A DNA stretch of 64,000 nt from Toxorhynchites rutilus septentrionalis (taxonomy: Eukaryota; Arthropoda; Insecta; Diptera; Culicidae), in assembly GCF_029784135.1 (NCBI RefSeq), contig NC_073746.1, forward strand, positions 300,397,614 to 300,461,613, read 5' to 3'. Both the position numbers and the translations under genes were made by a program. Below the pieces are notes generated by a model. The model made no database searches and was not told where the DNA came from. It worked only from the letters and a program-made list of their open reading frames with translations. Positions 19,321 to 31,074 of this stretch are shown in pieces (positions within the stretch are counted from its first letter, which is position 1; the number at the start of each line of letters is the position of its first letter).

Positions 19321-22300
19321 GAATGTGCAATGTCTGCTATCTGATTTGGTTGAAGCCTGCTGATAAACCGAAACAATTCTCTCCTGATCGCCTGGATTGA
19401 GGCATCGCATCGAAATTAAAATCCAGTGATGCGCAATGGCAATAAAATTGATTTACAGTTCAGACAGGGACCAAACAAAGACTGTACTCTGAACCTTTTG
19501 AAAGATGCATCTCAAGCGCTCTACCCGTTTGCATTAATCCAGCTGCCAAAAGCTGAAACACACCAACTGACACGGCGTGGAGCGTCCATATCTCACCCGA
19601 TACAAAAGGAAGGACGCGGGAGGAGCACTGCGGATCACACCACTGTCAGATCCATCTGAAGGTGATAAATCGATTCAACCCGCAGAAGTACAACGATTCC
19701 CGCAGCCAAAGTTTTACCCTCATTCCGCCCGTTTCCGCCAACGAACGACGTCAGCGGTATTAAAGCAACGGGGCAATAATTCACCGGGCTGCAAAGATGA
19801 CTTTTCCGCGCACTCCATGGCGAAGCGGAAACCCTTGGAATTTTTGCCCGGGACAGTCTCACCAACTGGACATCTTGAAATTGTGTTGGTGCTCTGTAAA
19901 TAGATTGTTGTTTATGTACACGAATATCGACCGGCGAAGGACATCATCAGTGGACACCCAAGTAATAACCCTTTTCGTCGTTGACCAATAACGGCACATA
20001 GGACGGAAATAATAACGCCCATTTTGGCCCGACTTCGGTCAAGTTTCGTGACAAAGACATCGGTCGGTCCTTGCCGTGTTTGGTTGTGAGCAGGGACACA
20101 GATCTTGAAATTTGTCTCCACACACTTGGTCCATGCCGGTGTCAACCCCGCTCGGTTTCGGGCAGAGGAGACGATTCTCATCTTAAAATTTAAAAAAGTA
20201 GGCGTCACCTACTTTAACCCACACACATACGGGCGACGAAGCCGGTGAGAGTGCAGTGCGACAGGGGGCTACTCATCCCACAACGAATACACTCGCGCGA
20301 CATCGAGTGGACACTATAATTCGTCTCTCTCTGTCACCCTACAGCGGCGGCGGTGGATATTATATCGAAATGACACTTTGCTCTCCTAATCCCAGGCGCA
20401 GGCAGTGCTCACCAATACAAGCAACCGGGCGCGCAGTAGGCGACTGTCCACACTGTGTGCGGTTTTCGTGTGCGACAGCGTGGAGAAGCCAATCCTCGGG
20501 ATAAACAACACAGCTTCAACGAAAAAAGCCGAAGCGCGGGGGACTCACACAGCAATCCCGGAGCCACCAGCAGTGGCGACAAAAATAATAATTATTTTCT
20601 GAAGGCGACTCACGAGAGTGTCACACGAATACTGGAGTTCCAGCTGTGGTGTTTGTGTGGATGCAAGAGAGAAGTAGAGCGAGGGTGAAAAAAATCGTCA
20701 CCCTTTGCCACCCCCCAGAACAGAGGGTACTTTACTACGAACAAAACATTGCTCTTGTCACGCCTCTCCGGATGTGTTACTGTGTGTTGGCACCAGGACT
20801 TGACATCCGGGGGCGACCACAAACACAAACACATTGCGCTCTTTATATATATATATCTGAATCTGGTGACACATTCAGATCTTCGGGTGACACTCGGCGA
20901 GATGACACCCGAAGCAGCTGGCGAGGTATGTGTGGTGACACTCTCTCGTATCAGCGAAGAAGGCGTTGGCGTTTTCGTTCACCGGAGACACATAGGACTT
21001 CCTTCTCGTTCTGGTAACCGTGAAGATATCACCGCCGACGGTCGGTTGGATAAAGAGCGATAGCTTCGGGGTTGACACTTTTTTTTTGCTGTTGTGTGTA
21101 GTGCGTTCGTGCTCTGGCGACAGTTTTTCCGATCACACAATCCATCCCCATCGCAACTGACCAATCAGCGTCGAGAACGAAGGGCTAATTCGTCGCGAAT
21201 GTCACATACTGGGCGGAAAAGCGATTGTGCACCGACGGAATTGCGAACACCTCTCCCACGCGGGAACCTGAGAAAACTACCGCTGACGAGGATTGCGTGG
21301 AGGGAAGCTATAATTAACCTTCTCAAGTCATGTAAGCAAACTGAGAAGTGTGTGCCGCTATTTTTAGCCCACTGGTGGGTTTCCTGGTCGGCTTGTACAC
21401 GCGCTTTTGTGTGAATTTAGCCTCGACTGCCTCCAGCGGGAGCAACAAACACGTGAGCGATCTCTGGCGGAAACGACGACTTGCTTCCAAAAGCGCTCTG
21501 AAGAGCCGAATTTTGTTGCTGCTGATGGGAGAATAATTTAAGTGCAACCAAAAAAAAAAAATACAAACACAACTTGAAGGAAAGATTATTTTTTCTTATG
21601 TGTTCTCTCGTTCCTTATCTCGCGGAGAGGCTCTCCGAAACTATAGAGCGTTCTCACACTCACACCAAAGCATCCGCTTTGACAAACCTGTCTGACCAGT
21701 TTCCCCTCGAAAGCAACGAAACCAACACTGGCAAGTACGAAATAGGGGAAATCGATGCGACACTTCTCCGTTTTTGGGGATGTCGCGCGACAGAGCGCAA
21801 ATGGCACAGTGCTCACGCACACACTCGCACATGGGAATATGTACATAATCAAAGTGAATGAGAATAGAATGTGAACGATGAGCAAAAGCAATAGCATCAA
21901 GCGCAATTACAGTAGAGCACCGACTCTTTGGACAACCTGGCTGTCAGTAATGCTGGCGCAACAATCAGGCAAAGGTCATGCGGCGTTTGTGTGTGTTTTG
22001 ATTACTTTTACTCGCTTCTTCGCTCTGTCACTGAGTTTAGTTTCCAACTTTCCGACGGCGTGTTGACAGGCGGATTATTTTTGCGTTTAGCCGCGTTTTG
22101 GGTGGATTCGTTGTGTCACCTAGTGGTCGACGACGAAGTCCAGCAGGGTGGGGTTTGTGTGGCATTCCAAGAACTATAGACGCACAGAATGGGACGTGAT
22201 TTTGTTTCGAATTTCTACGCTACCGATCCAAGCGTGGTCGGATGTCGACATGAATTGTTTTGCGATTCTTGGAATAGGCGGTTTAATTTTGTCCTGGCTG

Positions 22301-22540
22301 GAAACAGTTCTTCGTAATCCCACAGTTACGGATTGATTGATGAAGCGGCATTATCGATGGAACAATTTGTACGTGGAAAGTTTATAATATATTCAAGATG
22401 AACGAAGGCAGGATATTTAGAATTTAGAATTGACGGCAGAAGCACCTAGACGCGAAATAATAGATGTTATCATGACAACAAGAATAGTCGTTCTCGTTAA
22501 ATTCGATCCCGAAATAAACTTCTCGTTTTATCATTATTGC
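19321..22540. other. G+C-richer, apparently low-copy island without a recognised gene
   Basis: Base composition changes clearly on both sides. Many frames of 60-120 codons occur on both strands, as expected of G+C-rich non-coding DNA, and none carries a family motif. A cluster of GTGACAC boxes lies at about 20862-20945. A TATATATATATA tract lies near 20842. It could be a promoter region or 5' UTR exon of a host gene. Confidence 0.35.
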
Positions 22541-22554
22541 ATCAGTTTTTTTTT

Positions 22555-23135
22555 GTGATAACATCATTTTTTTTTGTGATAACATCAGATCTCGACGTTT
22601 TATGCATTTTTAAGTCATTTGGCATCGAAAAAAAAATCGATTTTCTAAATTTCCTTTACTCCCCCCTTGGAATATTTTCGAGGATCAAAAAATAAAAACT
22701 TTGAGTGCTTTGAGGCACCCCTAAATCATGTCCGATCGAGCTGAAACTTTGCACAGATCATTTTTTTTTTGGACCAATAAACAAAATGTACATGATCGGT
22801 TCCTTAAATTCGATAATTATTTTTTTTTCCATACCTTCATTGCCTCTCAGGCAAATTTTTTTTTTCGAAGGTCGATTTTCGGCCAAAATTTTTTTTCTCG
22901 AGATGACACCAGATCTCGACGTTTCATGCATTTTTAAGTCATTTGGCATCGAAAAAAAAATCAATTTTCCAAATTTCCTTTGGAAGATTTTCGAGGATCA
23001 GAAAATCAAAACTTTGAGCGCTTTGAGGCACCCCTGAATCATGTCCGATCGAGCTAAAACTTTGCACAGATCATTTTTTTTGGCCAATAAACAAAAGGTG
23101 CATGGTCGGTTTTCGAAATTTAACACTTTCGACGC
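22555..23135. repeat. Two tandem units (period about 323 bp) of a dispersed repeat
   Basis: Both units share GATCTCGACGTTT, TTTTTAAGTCATTTGGCATC, CTTTGAGGCACCCC and CATGTCCGATCGAGCT. The alignment anchor GATCTCGACG is at 22589 and 22912. A third, diverged copy lies at about 50310-50580. Confidence 0.75.
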
Positions 23136-23608
23136 CCCGTCATCCAAATATGGGTGACACCTTCCTCGTTCAAATTAAATAGGATTTTTAGAATAGGCAC
23201 CCAAATGTTACTATAGGATATAATAAAATAATAAAATCATAACCATAATACTATACTGTTTATACTATACTTTTTTTAATTTATAGTACGGATGGTTTGT
23301 ACTGCAGTTTTTTGCAAGATCCCTAGAATATGACTTTGGCATGTGTTATTGTCATCAATTCGTTTTCAATTGAAAACAAACATTGCTAGATCATGTAAAA
23401 GTTATCTACAAACTAAGTTTGATCTTCATTTAATAATTTATTCGCAAGTTGGGCCCTGTAAGAGTTACACGTTCTTTTGAAAGTGGTGAAAAAATCCTGA
23501 ACGAAAACTGTGTCTGATAGTGATTTTATATTAAAATGATGTATGTTTTGAGAAATATCAAGAAATTTATATATTGGTTATTCAAGGTTCAGTACTACGC
23601 GTTTATTT
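23136..23608. other. AT-rich stretch with one copy of a 106-bp segment
   Basis: No gene. 23483-23588 is repeated almost exactly at 24979-25084. One base difference is visible. Confidence 0.5.
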
Positions 23609-23616
23609 AATCAAAT

Positions 23617-24165
23617 TAGTGATGAAACGGATATCCGGTAACCATCCGGTATATGGCCTATCCGGCCAATATTTTCTATCAGGCCGGATACCGGATATTA
23701 AAAAAAAAATAATTTCTCATTAACACAAGATAAATCTATCATTTTATTTACCACATCGTTGAAACTGTCACAAAAATTGTTGTGAGCTTCGTGTGAAAGG
23801 TTTAATTCAGTTTCGTCTCTTTTGCTTCGTTTAATTTGGTTGGTGGTGAAGTAAGTGTACCCTCTCTCAGCTTATTACTCTGAAGGCAGTTCTAAGTATA
23901 GAAATTATTTCAATATATCCACAAAAATTTCAACATTGTAATAGAAAATCCTTTACAAAAAAAAAATATGTTCAATATCCCTTGCAGAAAGCTTGAAATT
24001 CTGTTGAGGGATTTTCATTCTATACGGAAAATTTGATCATAGTGCATTATTTTTATGTAAAAATGTGTTCATTACTCCCAGTACCGCATTCGCAAATAAA
24101 GAGCTGAATATCCGGCTATCCGGCCTTGAATATTGAATATAAAACGACTATCCGTTTCATCACTA
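23617..24165. mobile_element. hAT-like MITE, 549 bp, with perfect 8-bp target duplication
   Basis: The ends are inverted: TAGTGATGAAACGGATA at the left and its mirror TATCCGTTTCATCACTA at the right. AATCAAAT occurs at 23609-23616 and 24166-24173. An 8-bp duplication with short inverted ends is the hAT signature. Subterminal TATCCGG motifs cluster at both ends (about 23630-23700 and 24100-24155), likely transposase-binding sites. No transposase is encoded. Confidence 0.85.
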
Positions 24166-24173
24166 AATCAAAT

Positions 24174-24805
24174 ACCATCAAGTAATAAGCTTGACTCATT
24201 TTTTGAAATGTTTTGACTTAAACTAAAACTCACTGCCAGATCCAGTAATCAGGAGGGGTTACCAATCCAATACATAGAGAAAGTATCGTTATTCAAGGCA
24301 AAAACAATCAAATTAATAAAAATGAACGAACCACATTTCTTCATCAATTAATGCTAGGGTTCGAAATTTGTGAAGGCTCAACTGACCCGTTGGCCGACAC
24401 TGAAATTTCAGTATCATTGACTTCTAAACTTATCTAAACTCAATTACAATTCAATTTTACTTCTGGCCAAATGTTGGGAATTATACTATTTAAACTATTT
24501 CTTTTGCCAAACCAACTGAATAATACGAATATTCATTTCATTCGAGTTCATTGAAAAGATAATAATACTTAAATACTTATATGGCCATCCTGATTTTTCG
24601 ATACCTCAATCCGTCAGCTGCGTGTAGTAGGAATCTAATGTCATAAAGAAATAAAAGATTTCTGTGGAATGATAATCTTTCTTGGCTCGACCAAAAACGA
24701 AAAAAAATAAAACCGAGACACGAAAACGTTTGTACCTTTGATCGGAGAAACGTGTGAGAGATGGGGAAAAACGTTGCACGATTTTTTTAAGCAAAATGCG
24801 ATTGA
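24174..24805. other. No gene recognised
   Basis: AT-rich DNA. A 62-codon minus-strand frame at 24606-24794 has no recognisable motif. Confidence 0.3.
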
Positions 24806-25195
24806 CTAATAAATTTGATTAATTCCGCATGATCTAGGCAAGGAATTGTTTGTTCTTCCGGTTTTAAAATATTGAGAGTATTCACAAACTGCCAGAGATA
24901 CAATAGTAGAAAGCGAGGGACCATCTTTTGAATCACAGGAATCAGCATATGATGAGAAATTAATCGTTGGGAGATAAAGTGGTGAAAAAATCCTGAACGA
25001 AAACTGTGTCTGATAGTGATTTGATATTAAAATGATGTATGTTTTGAGAAATATCAAGAAATTTATATATTGGTTATTCAAGGTCAGAGATACAATAGTA
25101 GAAAGCGAGGGACCATCTTTTGAATCACAGGAATCAGCATATGATGAGAAATTAATCGTTGGGAGATAAATTTCCGATTTTATCAAAATTGTCAA
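24806..25195 (-). other. 129-codon frame containing an internal duplication, function unknown
   Basis: The frame includes SYADSCDSKDGPSLSTIVSL twice, because the underlying 86-bp DNA is duplicated around a 106-bp insert (192 bp in all, a multiple of three, so the frame survives). The part after the second copy (VCEYSQYFKTGR) has a composition that could be coding. I do not recognise it. It may be a fragment of an old gene or element that has been rearranged. Confidence 0.2.
24893..25170. repeat. Y-X-Y duplication: 86-bp repeats flanking a 106-bp copied segment
   Basis: Y1 is 24893-24978 and Y2 is 25085-25170, identical as read. X (24979-25084) copies 23483-23588. Confidence 0.85.
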
Positions 25196-25844
25196 AAGTA
25201 TTAATGCTGCAGAGTTTTTCTAAATATTGTACTCGTATTTTTCAAAATTGATTTGTTGTCAACGTTTCTTCTCTATTTATCAAGCTTTGGAAACAGAGGA
25301 ACACAACTTTGAAATTAAATCAATAGTTTTTATACTATAGTTAGTGTAACTGTAATTTCTATCAGGATTTTTTTTAGAAATTTGACTTTGAAGTTCATTT
25401 ATGACATCTTTTAACCCACAACTGAATTGAAAAACCAAAAAAAAAACAGCAAAATAATTTTCTGATTCAAAGGGTCACCTTTTCGATTAGCATGAATCCT
25501 GGAAACAATAAACTGCTTTACGAGACATCGATCACCACAGTAATCTACCGGAAAAATACAGGACTCAATTTTTGCCAAATTGTTTTGAAATTTCTACGAA
25601 AAGTTTTTAGTACAAACAAAAACTCATAAATAAAACAAAGAAAATAAGCACCAATTAAACCCATTTTTTTCTAATTTATTATTAAATTGTGAAGAAATGC
25701 TATGAAATTTTGGTCAGAGAAAAAATGTAGAAAAATAAATCACGTTACACTGAAAAAAAAATATTTAGAAGATTAAAATTCATTTCTCTCAAAAACGTAT
25801 TTTTTTATATTCTCGAAAAAACTTTTATTCGCGTTGACGGCATT
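25196..25844. other. AT-rich stretch, no gene
   Basis: A tract near 25748 (CACTGAAAAAAAAATATTT, then AGATTAAAATTCA) resembles 51308 and 62602, so a short dispersed repeat is present. Confidence 0.35.
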
Positions 25845-26265
25845 GAGCTTCGTTTACTAGTTTAGGAAAGCGCCAAAGATAGTAATTGATTTTCTGGCGG
25901 AATAAACACCTTTTTAAAATTAAAGTTATGAACGAAAATTAACTTCTCCGTATCTTGTCAAATGAAAAACACATTTTTCTTGCAGGTGGCGAAAAATTTC
26001 AGTAAAAATGTCAGAAATGTATAGAGAAACGGTTAAATAAGTGTCAGGAATACGTGTTTCAAGTAATTAAAAAATATGATGATTTATGATGAAAACATGA
26101 AAATTTTCATTCAAATTTTAACATTTCGAAACTGACTTCATGTCCTCCCATCTGAGAGAGATTATATCTAAATATCTAATTTGGGACCCACATTATGGCC
26201 GCTAATTGAAACTCGTCACCAGACGTCGACATCGTACCACTGTCTTCGCGAATGAGACCAGGTGA
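25845..26265. repeat. Diverged copy of the interior of the 16.2 kb MITE
   Basis: It matches 16435-16900 in order: TTGAGCTTCGTTTACTAGTT, then TCATTCAAATTTTA, GGGACCC(A)CATTATGGCC, CACCAGACGTCGACA. The MITE ends are not preserved here. Confidence 0.65.
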
Positions 26266-27139
26266 CGATTTTGCTACTTTGTGTCATTATATACAAACAA
26301 CTTCAACTTCAATTTATATTCTAATGTTTTGGTATCCACTGCATAATTTCCATTTGTGTATGTGCAAAAACTAAGCGTAAGCAAATGTTTTTTATTTTCA
26401 AGTGTTGTATAACCCCAGTTACATTTTCCGTTCTTTTAATTGTTTTGACAAATAAATCTGGGAAATTTCGAAGGAAAAAGTGCTCACGGAGAAAGAAAAG
26501 GACAAATCGATGCATTTCACCAAGAATACGGGGATACGTGGTAAAAAATCGCGTAAATTCCAAAATTCACGTAAAAAACAGCGTAAATTCAAAAACCCGC
26601 GTAAAAAAACTGCGTAAATTTCAAAATCCGCGAAAAAATCTAACAAACAGTAAATGATTAGTTTAAAATGCAACCCATATTCTAGCAATAGTTTAACTGC
26701 TTTTTTTTCATGCTACAATCATGATATCTGTTTCTTCTTCTATTTCTTAGCTACTAATCAGTGATACAATACAAACTTATTTCGTGAAAAGTCACACCAT
26801 ATAGCGCATAAAGTCTCTTTTTAAGCAGTTAATACGTGCCGGGCGAATTCCGAAATCCGCGTAAAACACCGCGTTTCAATGTAAGTCGCCATTTGTCACT
26901 AGCAACTTTGCCACCAAAAACTTGACGGCCACCCCGGCTCGCTGGCCATATTGAATATTTGAATATTTTAAACAAATAATCATTCAAGGGGGGAAAAATC
27001 GGGATATGAAAAAAAATTGATGCCTAATGTCTTAAAGTTGCATGAATCGCTTGTATCACTTCGGGTGTTATTTGAAAATTCATCGAAATAAGATATATAA
27101 CTATTTAGAAGAAAGTCCATCAAGGCCGAAGATTGCGTG
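26266..27139. repeat. AT-rich DNA with a short tandem array at 26540-26645
   Basis: About four imperfect 25-28 bp units built on GCGTAAATTC and (A/C)CGCGTAAAAAA are followed by a stray unit near 26850. Lysine/asparagine-rich frames across it are artefacts of the repeat. Nothing else is recognised up to 27139. Confidence 0.55.
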
Positions 27140-27780
27140 GTTTTGTAGGAGTAGTTAAAGATGGATGATTGATAATTTATTATTGCCCTCGCGAGAAAAA
27201 TACATAAGCTCACCTTATTTCACTATTTGTTTCCTTATGTCAATGCACACACGGCACTGGCTATTCATCGCGGCGGCCTTTTTGCATTTACCATACACTC
27301 GATCACGGGCTCGATTGTATGCCATATTGTGTTCCACCAGCACCATTATTCCACGTTTCTTAATCATTGATATATTACCTTGGGTAATGCATTAAAACGG
27401 CAGTGTGTGCGTATAGTGCAAGAATACAGAAGCACTTTTCGCCAGACGGCATGAATATTGACGCGGCGCGTCCGCCGAACAAAGCTGTACCATTGTATGT
27501 GTGTTTTGGATCGATACCACGAGATGGTACGCTCTGGTCGGGTAGCGCATGTTTCTTGGGTGGAAGCGTGCCTCTGGATGCTTGAACTTGCAAGTCCACC
27601 GCGGGAGCTTTTTTGGAAAAATAGTTCAGAAAAGAACTGCTAAATTAAATCCTCCTACATGGTAAATGCTGAATTAAAACATTCGTCTCCGACACATTAT
27701 TCCTTCCTCTTCTTTTCCTTTGCTAACGGAGATTTTAAATTTCACAATTGATTCGTCTTAATATTAACAACAAGCACAAA
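27140..27780. repeat. Dispersed repeat, partner at 58860-60660
   Basis: Shared blocks in order include GATGATT(G)ATAATTTATT-like, GGCCTTTTT, ACC(A)TTATTCCAC and, near the right end, CTTCTTTTCCTTTG with the following CACGGAG-like tract. 27430-27475 also recalls 17285-17325 (AGACGGCATG...GACGCGG). Confidence 0.5.
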
Positions 27781-28134
27781 CAAGCGTAAGCACAAAACCG
27801 CACAGGAAAAATATATTTAAAAATTCATTAATTTATGTTACAGTTTTACATTACATTTACGAAATAGGGAGGCGTAATGTCTAATCTTGGAAAAAAAACA
27901 AATTCTGATTTTGTTGGTTAGCAAATAATCAAAACCCGTTTGCTGCAAAAATAATTTTCAAAATTAAAATTATTCCATAAAAACGCGACCTATTTTTTCA
28001 GTCCTACACGTCCTACAGTCCTACAAGTCCTACACGAAAAAAATGAGATGGAAAGTATTTTTAGTCTCTTTTCTTTTATTTTATTTAGGCTCTTCAGTAA
28101 AAGAGTCAGATTTTATCTTGTACATGTTGATCGT
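27781..28134. other. AT-rich, no gene
   Basis: Contains four irregular repeats of GTCCTACA(C/G) at about 28001-28038. These echo the half-palindrome TAGTCCTACGTC of the superfamily, but without its other landmarks. Confidence 0.35.
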
Positions 28135-28541
28135 ATCGATACATATGGTAAATTTTGAATGCAATGGAAAAGCGCAAACACGTAGAAGCTTTTTACACTG
28201 ACTTCAGTGAAGCATTTGACCGCATCGACATTCCATTACTACCTCATTACTACTTCAAATTGCAGAAAATCGGAATGGAACAAGGATTCTAAAACTGGTT
28301 CAATTCTTATCTAACAAATCGTGAACAAATTGTTCATTTTCAAAATTCTCTCTCAAATCCAGTAAAAGTCACTTCGGGAGTCCCACAAGGTTCTCATCTT
28401 GGTCCCCTTCTTTTCATTCTGTACGTTAATGACATCTCCTTCGTTCTCAAGCGTATCAATGTACTTGTGTATGCCGACGACATGAAGCTTTTCGCGGAAA
28501 TTGGAAATGAAAACGACATCGAAGCATTCCAAAACGAAATA

Positions 28542-29136
28542 CACTCGACAAAAAAAATTAGAGGAATAGAGTCAGTTAGACATGCTGTAACTTCGTGAAA
28601 AATCAACGCATGTCGATGGGATGCGCATCATTTTGAAGCTACAACTTCCAGGTATTAAAATATTTCATGTACATATTTTTAGCTTGGTGTGTGTAGGTGT
28701 AGTGGGCAACAATATAGGAAAGAATGGATTTGAATGGAGATTTTTCTTTGTTTTTTCAAGAATATTCTGGACTAATACAATTTTTTTCTAACTAAATCAA
28801 CAACAAATCCAATTGACCTTATCAACCAGCTTTCATTTGGTTCCAATAACGTTCCTGTAGGACCTTCCCACAAAGAGATATTTCAATTCGAATGAAAAAT
28901 TGCCCCTTCGTCTTTGATGATGAATAATTCAATAAACAATCATCGCACCGCAAACTCCAATAAATTCTGCACAAGGATAATTTGTTATTTTGACGAAAAA
29001 AAAAAATTAATTTTTTTTGCATCGATTTCAAGAAAGTGCCAAGAACAGAATTTTTATAGTGCTTTACAAAATCCACTGTAATTCTGCGAATATTGCAATA
29101 AGTTCTAATGTTTGCAGGCAATTTTTTAGCCTAGTG
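28542..29136. mobile_element. MITE, 595 bp, TA target site, inserted in the LINE
   Basis: The left end is CACTCGACAAAAAAAATTAG. The right end mirrors it loosely (AATTTTTTAGCCTAGTG). TA lies on both sides (28540-28541, 29137-29138). A related copy lies at 51478-51863. The TA site suggests a Tc1/mariner-type mobiliser. Confidence 0.7.
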
Positions 29137-29651
29137 TATTCGCTAAACATCTGAGAACGTTTCATATTGATACGTTCAGCCGATTTTTCAAAGTTTGGGG
29201 TAAGTTAGAGGAGCATTTAATTGCAAATCGTATCAGAACTACAAAATCCTACGCGACTCTCAGGACGAACGATTCGTAACTTACGTAATCAATAAGACAA
29301 ATAGTGTGTTAAGTTTTGTCAAACGCTTATCACATAACTTCCAGAACCCATACATAATGAAGCCTTTATATACCACATATGTAAGGCCCATTTTGGAATA
29401 CTGTAACATCGTTTGGAACCAGTATATGGTCATACATGAAGAACGTATTGAGTTCGTCCAGAAACAGTATCTCTTATTTGCACTCCGTAAGGCAAACTGG
29501 AACTCATTTCTACTTTCTTCATATGAAGCATGCTGCATGCTCATAAACAAATTAATGACCTAATTTCGCAACGAGTACAATCAGCTGAATTACTAGAAAA
29601 AATAAATTCATGCGTACCTGGGTGTCATCCAGAACAAATTATGCAAACAAC

Positions 29652-29705
29652 GCCCCTATCAATTGCATGATGCGTATTGATACGCATCATGCAATTGATA
29701 GGGGC
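29652..29705. repeat. Perfect 25-bp inverted repeat with 4-base loop
   Basis: The left arm GCCCCTATCAATTGC... (29652-29676) and the right arm (29681-29705) are exact reverse complements around TTGA. The right arm is part of the normal LINE 3' sequence, so the left arm is a snap-back copy. Confidence 0.9.
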
Positions 29706-29743
29706 ACTGCGAAATAATTGGCACAATGAATTTTAAAAAAAAA

Positions 29744-30592
29744 TTAAGGGGTTGTGTCTAGGACACGACCGCATATTTTCGACGTAGAACTACTCAATAA
29801 TATTATACAATCCACTTGTTTACCACTTCGAATGTAATAGATTATGTAGTATCTAGTATCTGAAATGACTATTTTCCCAGGATTCTCAGTCTAAAAGTAC
29901 GTTTTAGGGAAACATAATCCGATCTTCACAACGACAAGCGAGTACAAAAGTACTCGACACCAAAAAATACCCCCGACTTGCATGTATTTGCAAAGCGGAT
30001 TCCCTCCAGGCACATTTATTTAGAAGTCCGTGTTAGGGAAACACAGCTCGGTGGGAATAAAAATACCCCCGACTTGCATGTATATTTGCAGAGCGGAATT
30101 CCACAGGTACATCAATTTTGAAGTCTGTGTTGGGGAAAACGTAAATCGGGCCAATCAGGGCGTTTAGATAACGCTTCAAATTTCACAGTCATTCAATTGT
30201 TCTTATGTTCTTATGAAAAATAATATTTTATTAATTATGATAGACGCGTAGAAATATCTTCTATCAATTGATGCAAACATCTTTCCGATCTGTTAAGAAA
30301 TGTTCGAGTTATAGGCATTCGAAATACAGGTAGGGTTAGCACACAAATCGGCAGAACAAATGTATGGAAAAAAGGAAGTTCTTCCAGTTTTCATGAATTT
30401 AAACCATTTAGAGATTAGCGAATTGTGATGTATAGCATATCAAACAAATCTTAGAGAATTTCCGATTCGATTGGTATGAAAATCATGAGAATTCGTTTAC
30501 AATGAAAATAGTTATTAACGTTGTCTTTATTTCATAAAAACGTGACCTGTTTTCTGATTTGGCACCCTTCCTGAAAGACGTAGTTCTACGTC
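29744..30592 (-). mobile_element. Palindrome-superfamily element, copy A2
   Basis: It starts with the inverted repeat GGTTGTGTC/GACACGACC and GACGTAGAACTACTCA. It ends with GACGTAGTTCTACGTC at 30577-30592. It aligns with A1 (7819-8871) along its length, with an internal deletion of about 200 bp near the left. It sits immediately after the LINE poly-A. Confidence 0.65.
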
Positions 30593-31074
30593 AAAAAAAC
30601 AGTTAAAAAGAAACATGTACCGTAGGAATAATATTCAACCTTAGAAAACATTGTAACATTAACATAAAAATATGTAGTCTACATCTGTTTGACGAAAATG
30701 AATAAATAAATCACACAATGGCCTACTCGATGTGAGAGTATTCGTTTTGTTCTACAGTTCACTTAGACCATACAGCGGAGACAGTTGATGTGAGGCTACA
30801 AAATGGTTGTGTTATTAATAGCACAAACTAGTCCGATGTTTCTTGTGTATGTGAGCTTGTGTTTCAGACCGTGTGTGAACGGACAGATGCTGGATCACCG
30901 TTACTTGAGGATTGTTGCGTTGTTGATGCGATTGTCACAACACATAACACACGTCATTTTATTAGTAATATTTGTAAGTCATTAAAAATAATATCAGTGA
31001 CATTTAGGTTTATTTGAACATACAATTCAATGTTCGGTGTATATAAATTCGTATATACAGTTATAGTCACAATA
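30593..31074. other. No gene recognised
   Basis: A 60-codon frame (30803-30985) has a hydrophobic stretch but no family signature. Otherwise AT-rich DNA. Confidence 0.3.

Larger units (their letters stand above)
28135..29740 (+). pseudogene. Jockey-like LINE, ORF2 fragment split by a MITE
   Basis: Before the MITE the reverse transcriptase reads FYTDFSEAFDRID, a stop, NWFNSYLTNREQIV, SGVPQGSHLGPLLFILYVND and the active site LVYADDMKLF. After the MITE, FVKRLSHNFQNPY, VRPILEYCNIVW and IEFVQKQYLLFALRK belong to the C-terminal part of jockey-type ORF2. The end (LIGALRNNW, then AATTTTAAAAAAAAATT) looks like the natural 3' terminus with a poly-A. The 5' part is missing, and stops and a frameshift show it is dead. 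Confidence 0.85.

Noticed and set aside
20646..21063. Overlapping 104- and 123-codon plus-strand frames
   Set aside because: Both are in a G+C-rich tract with long frames in all phases, and neither has a motif.
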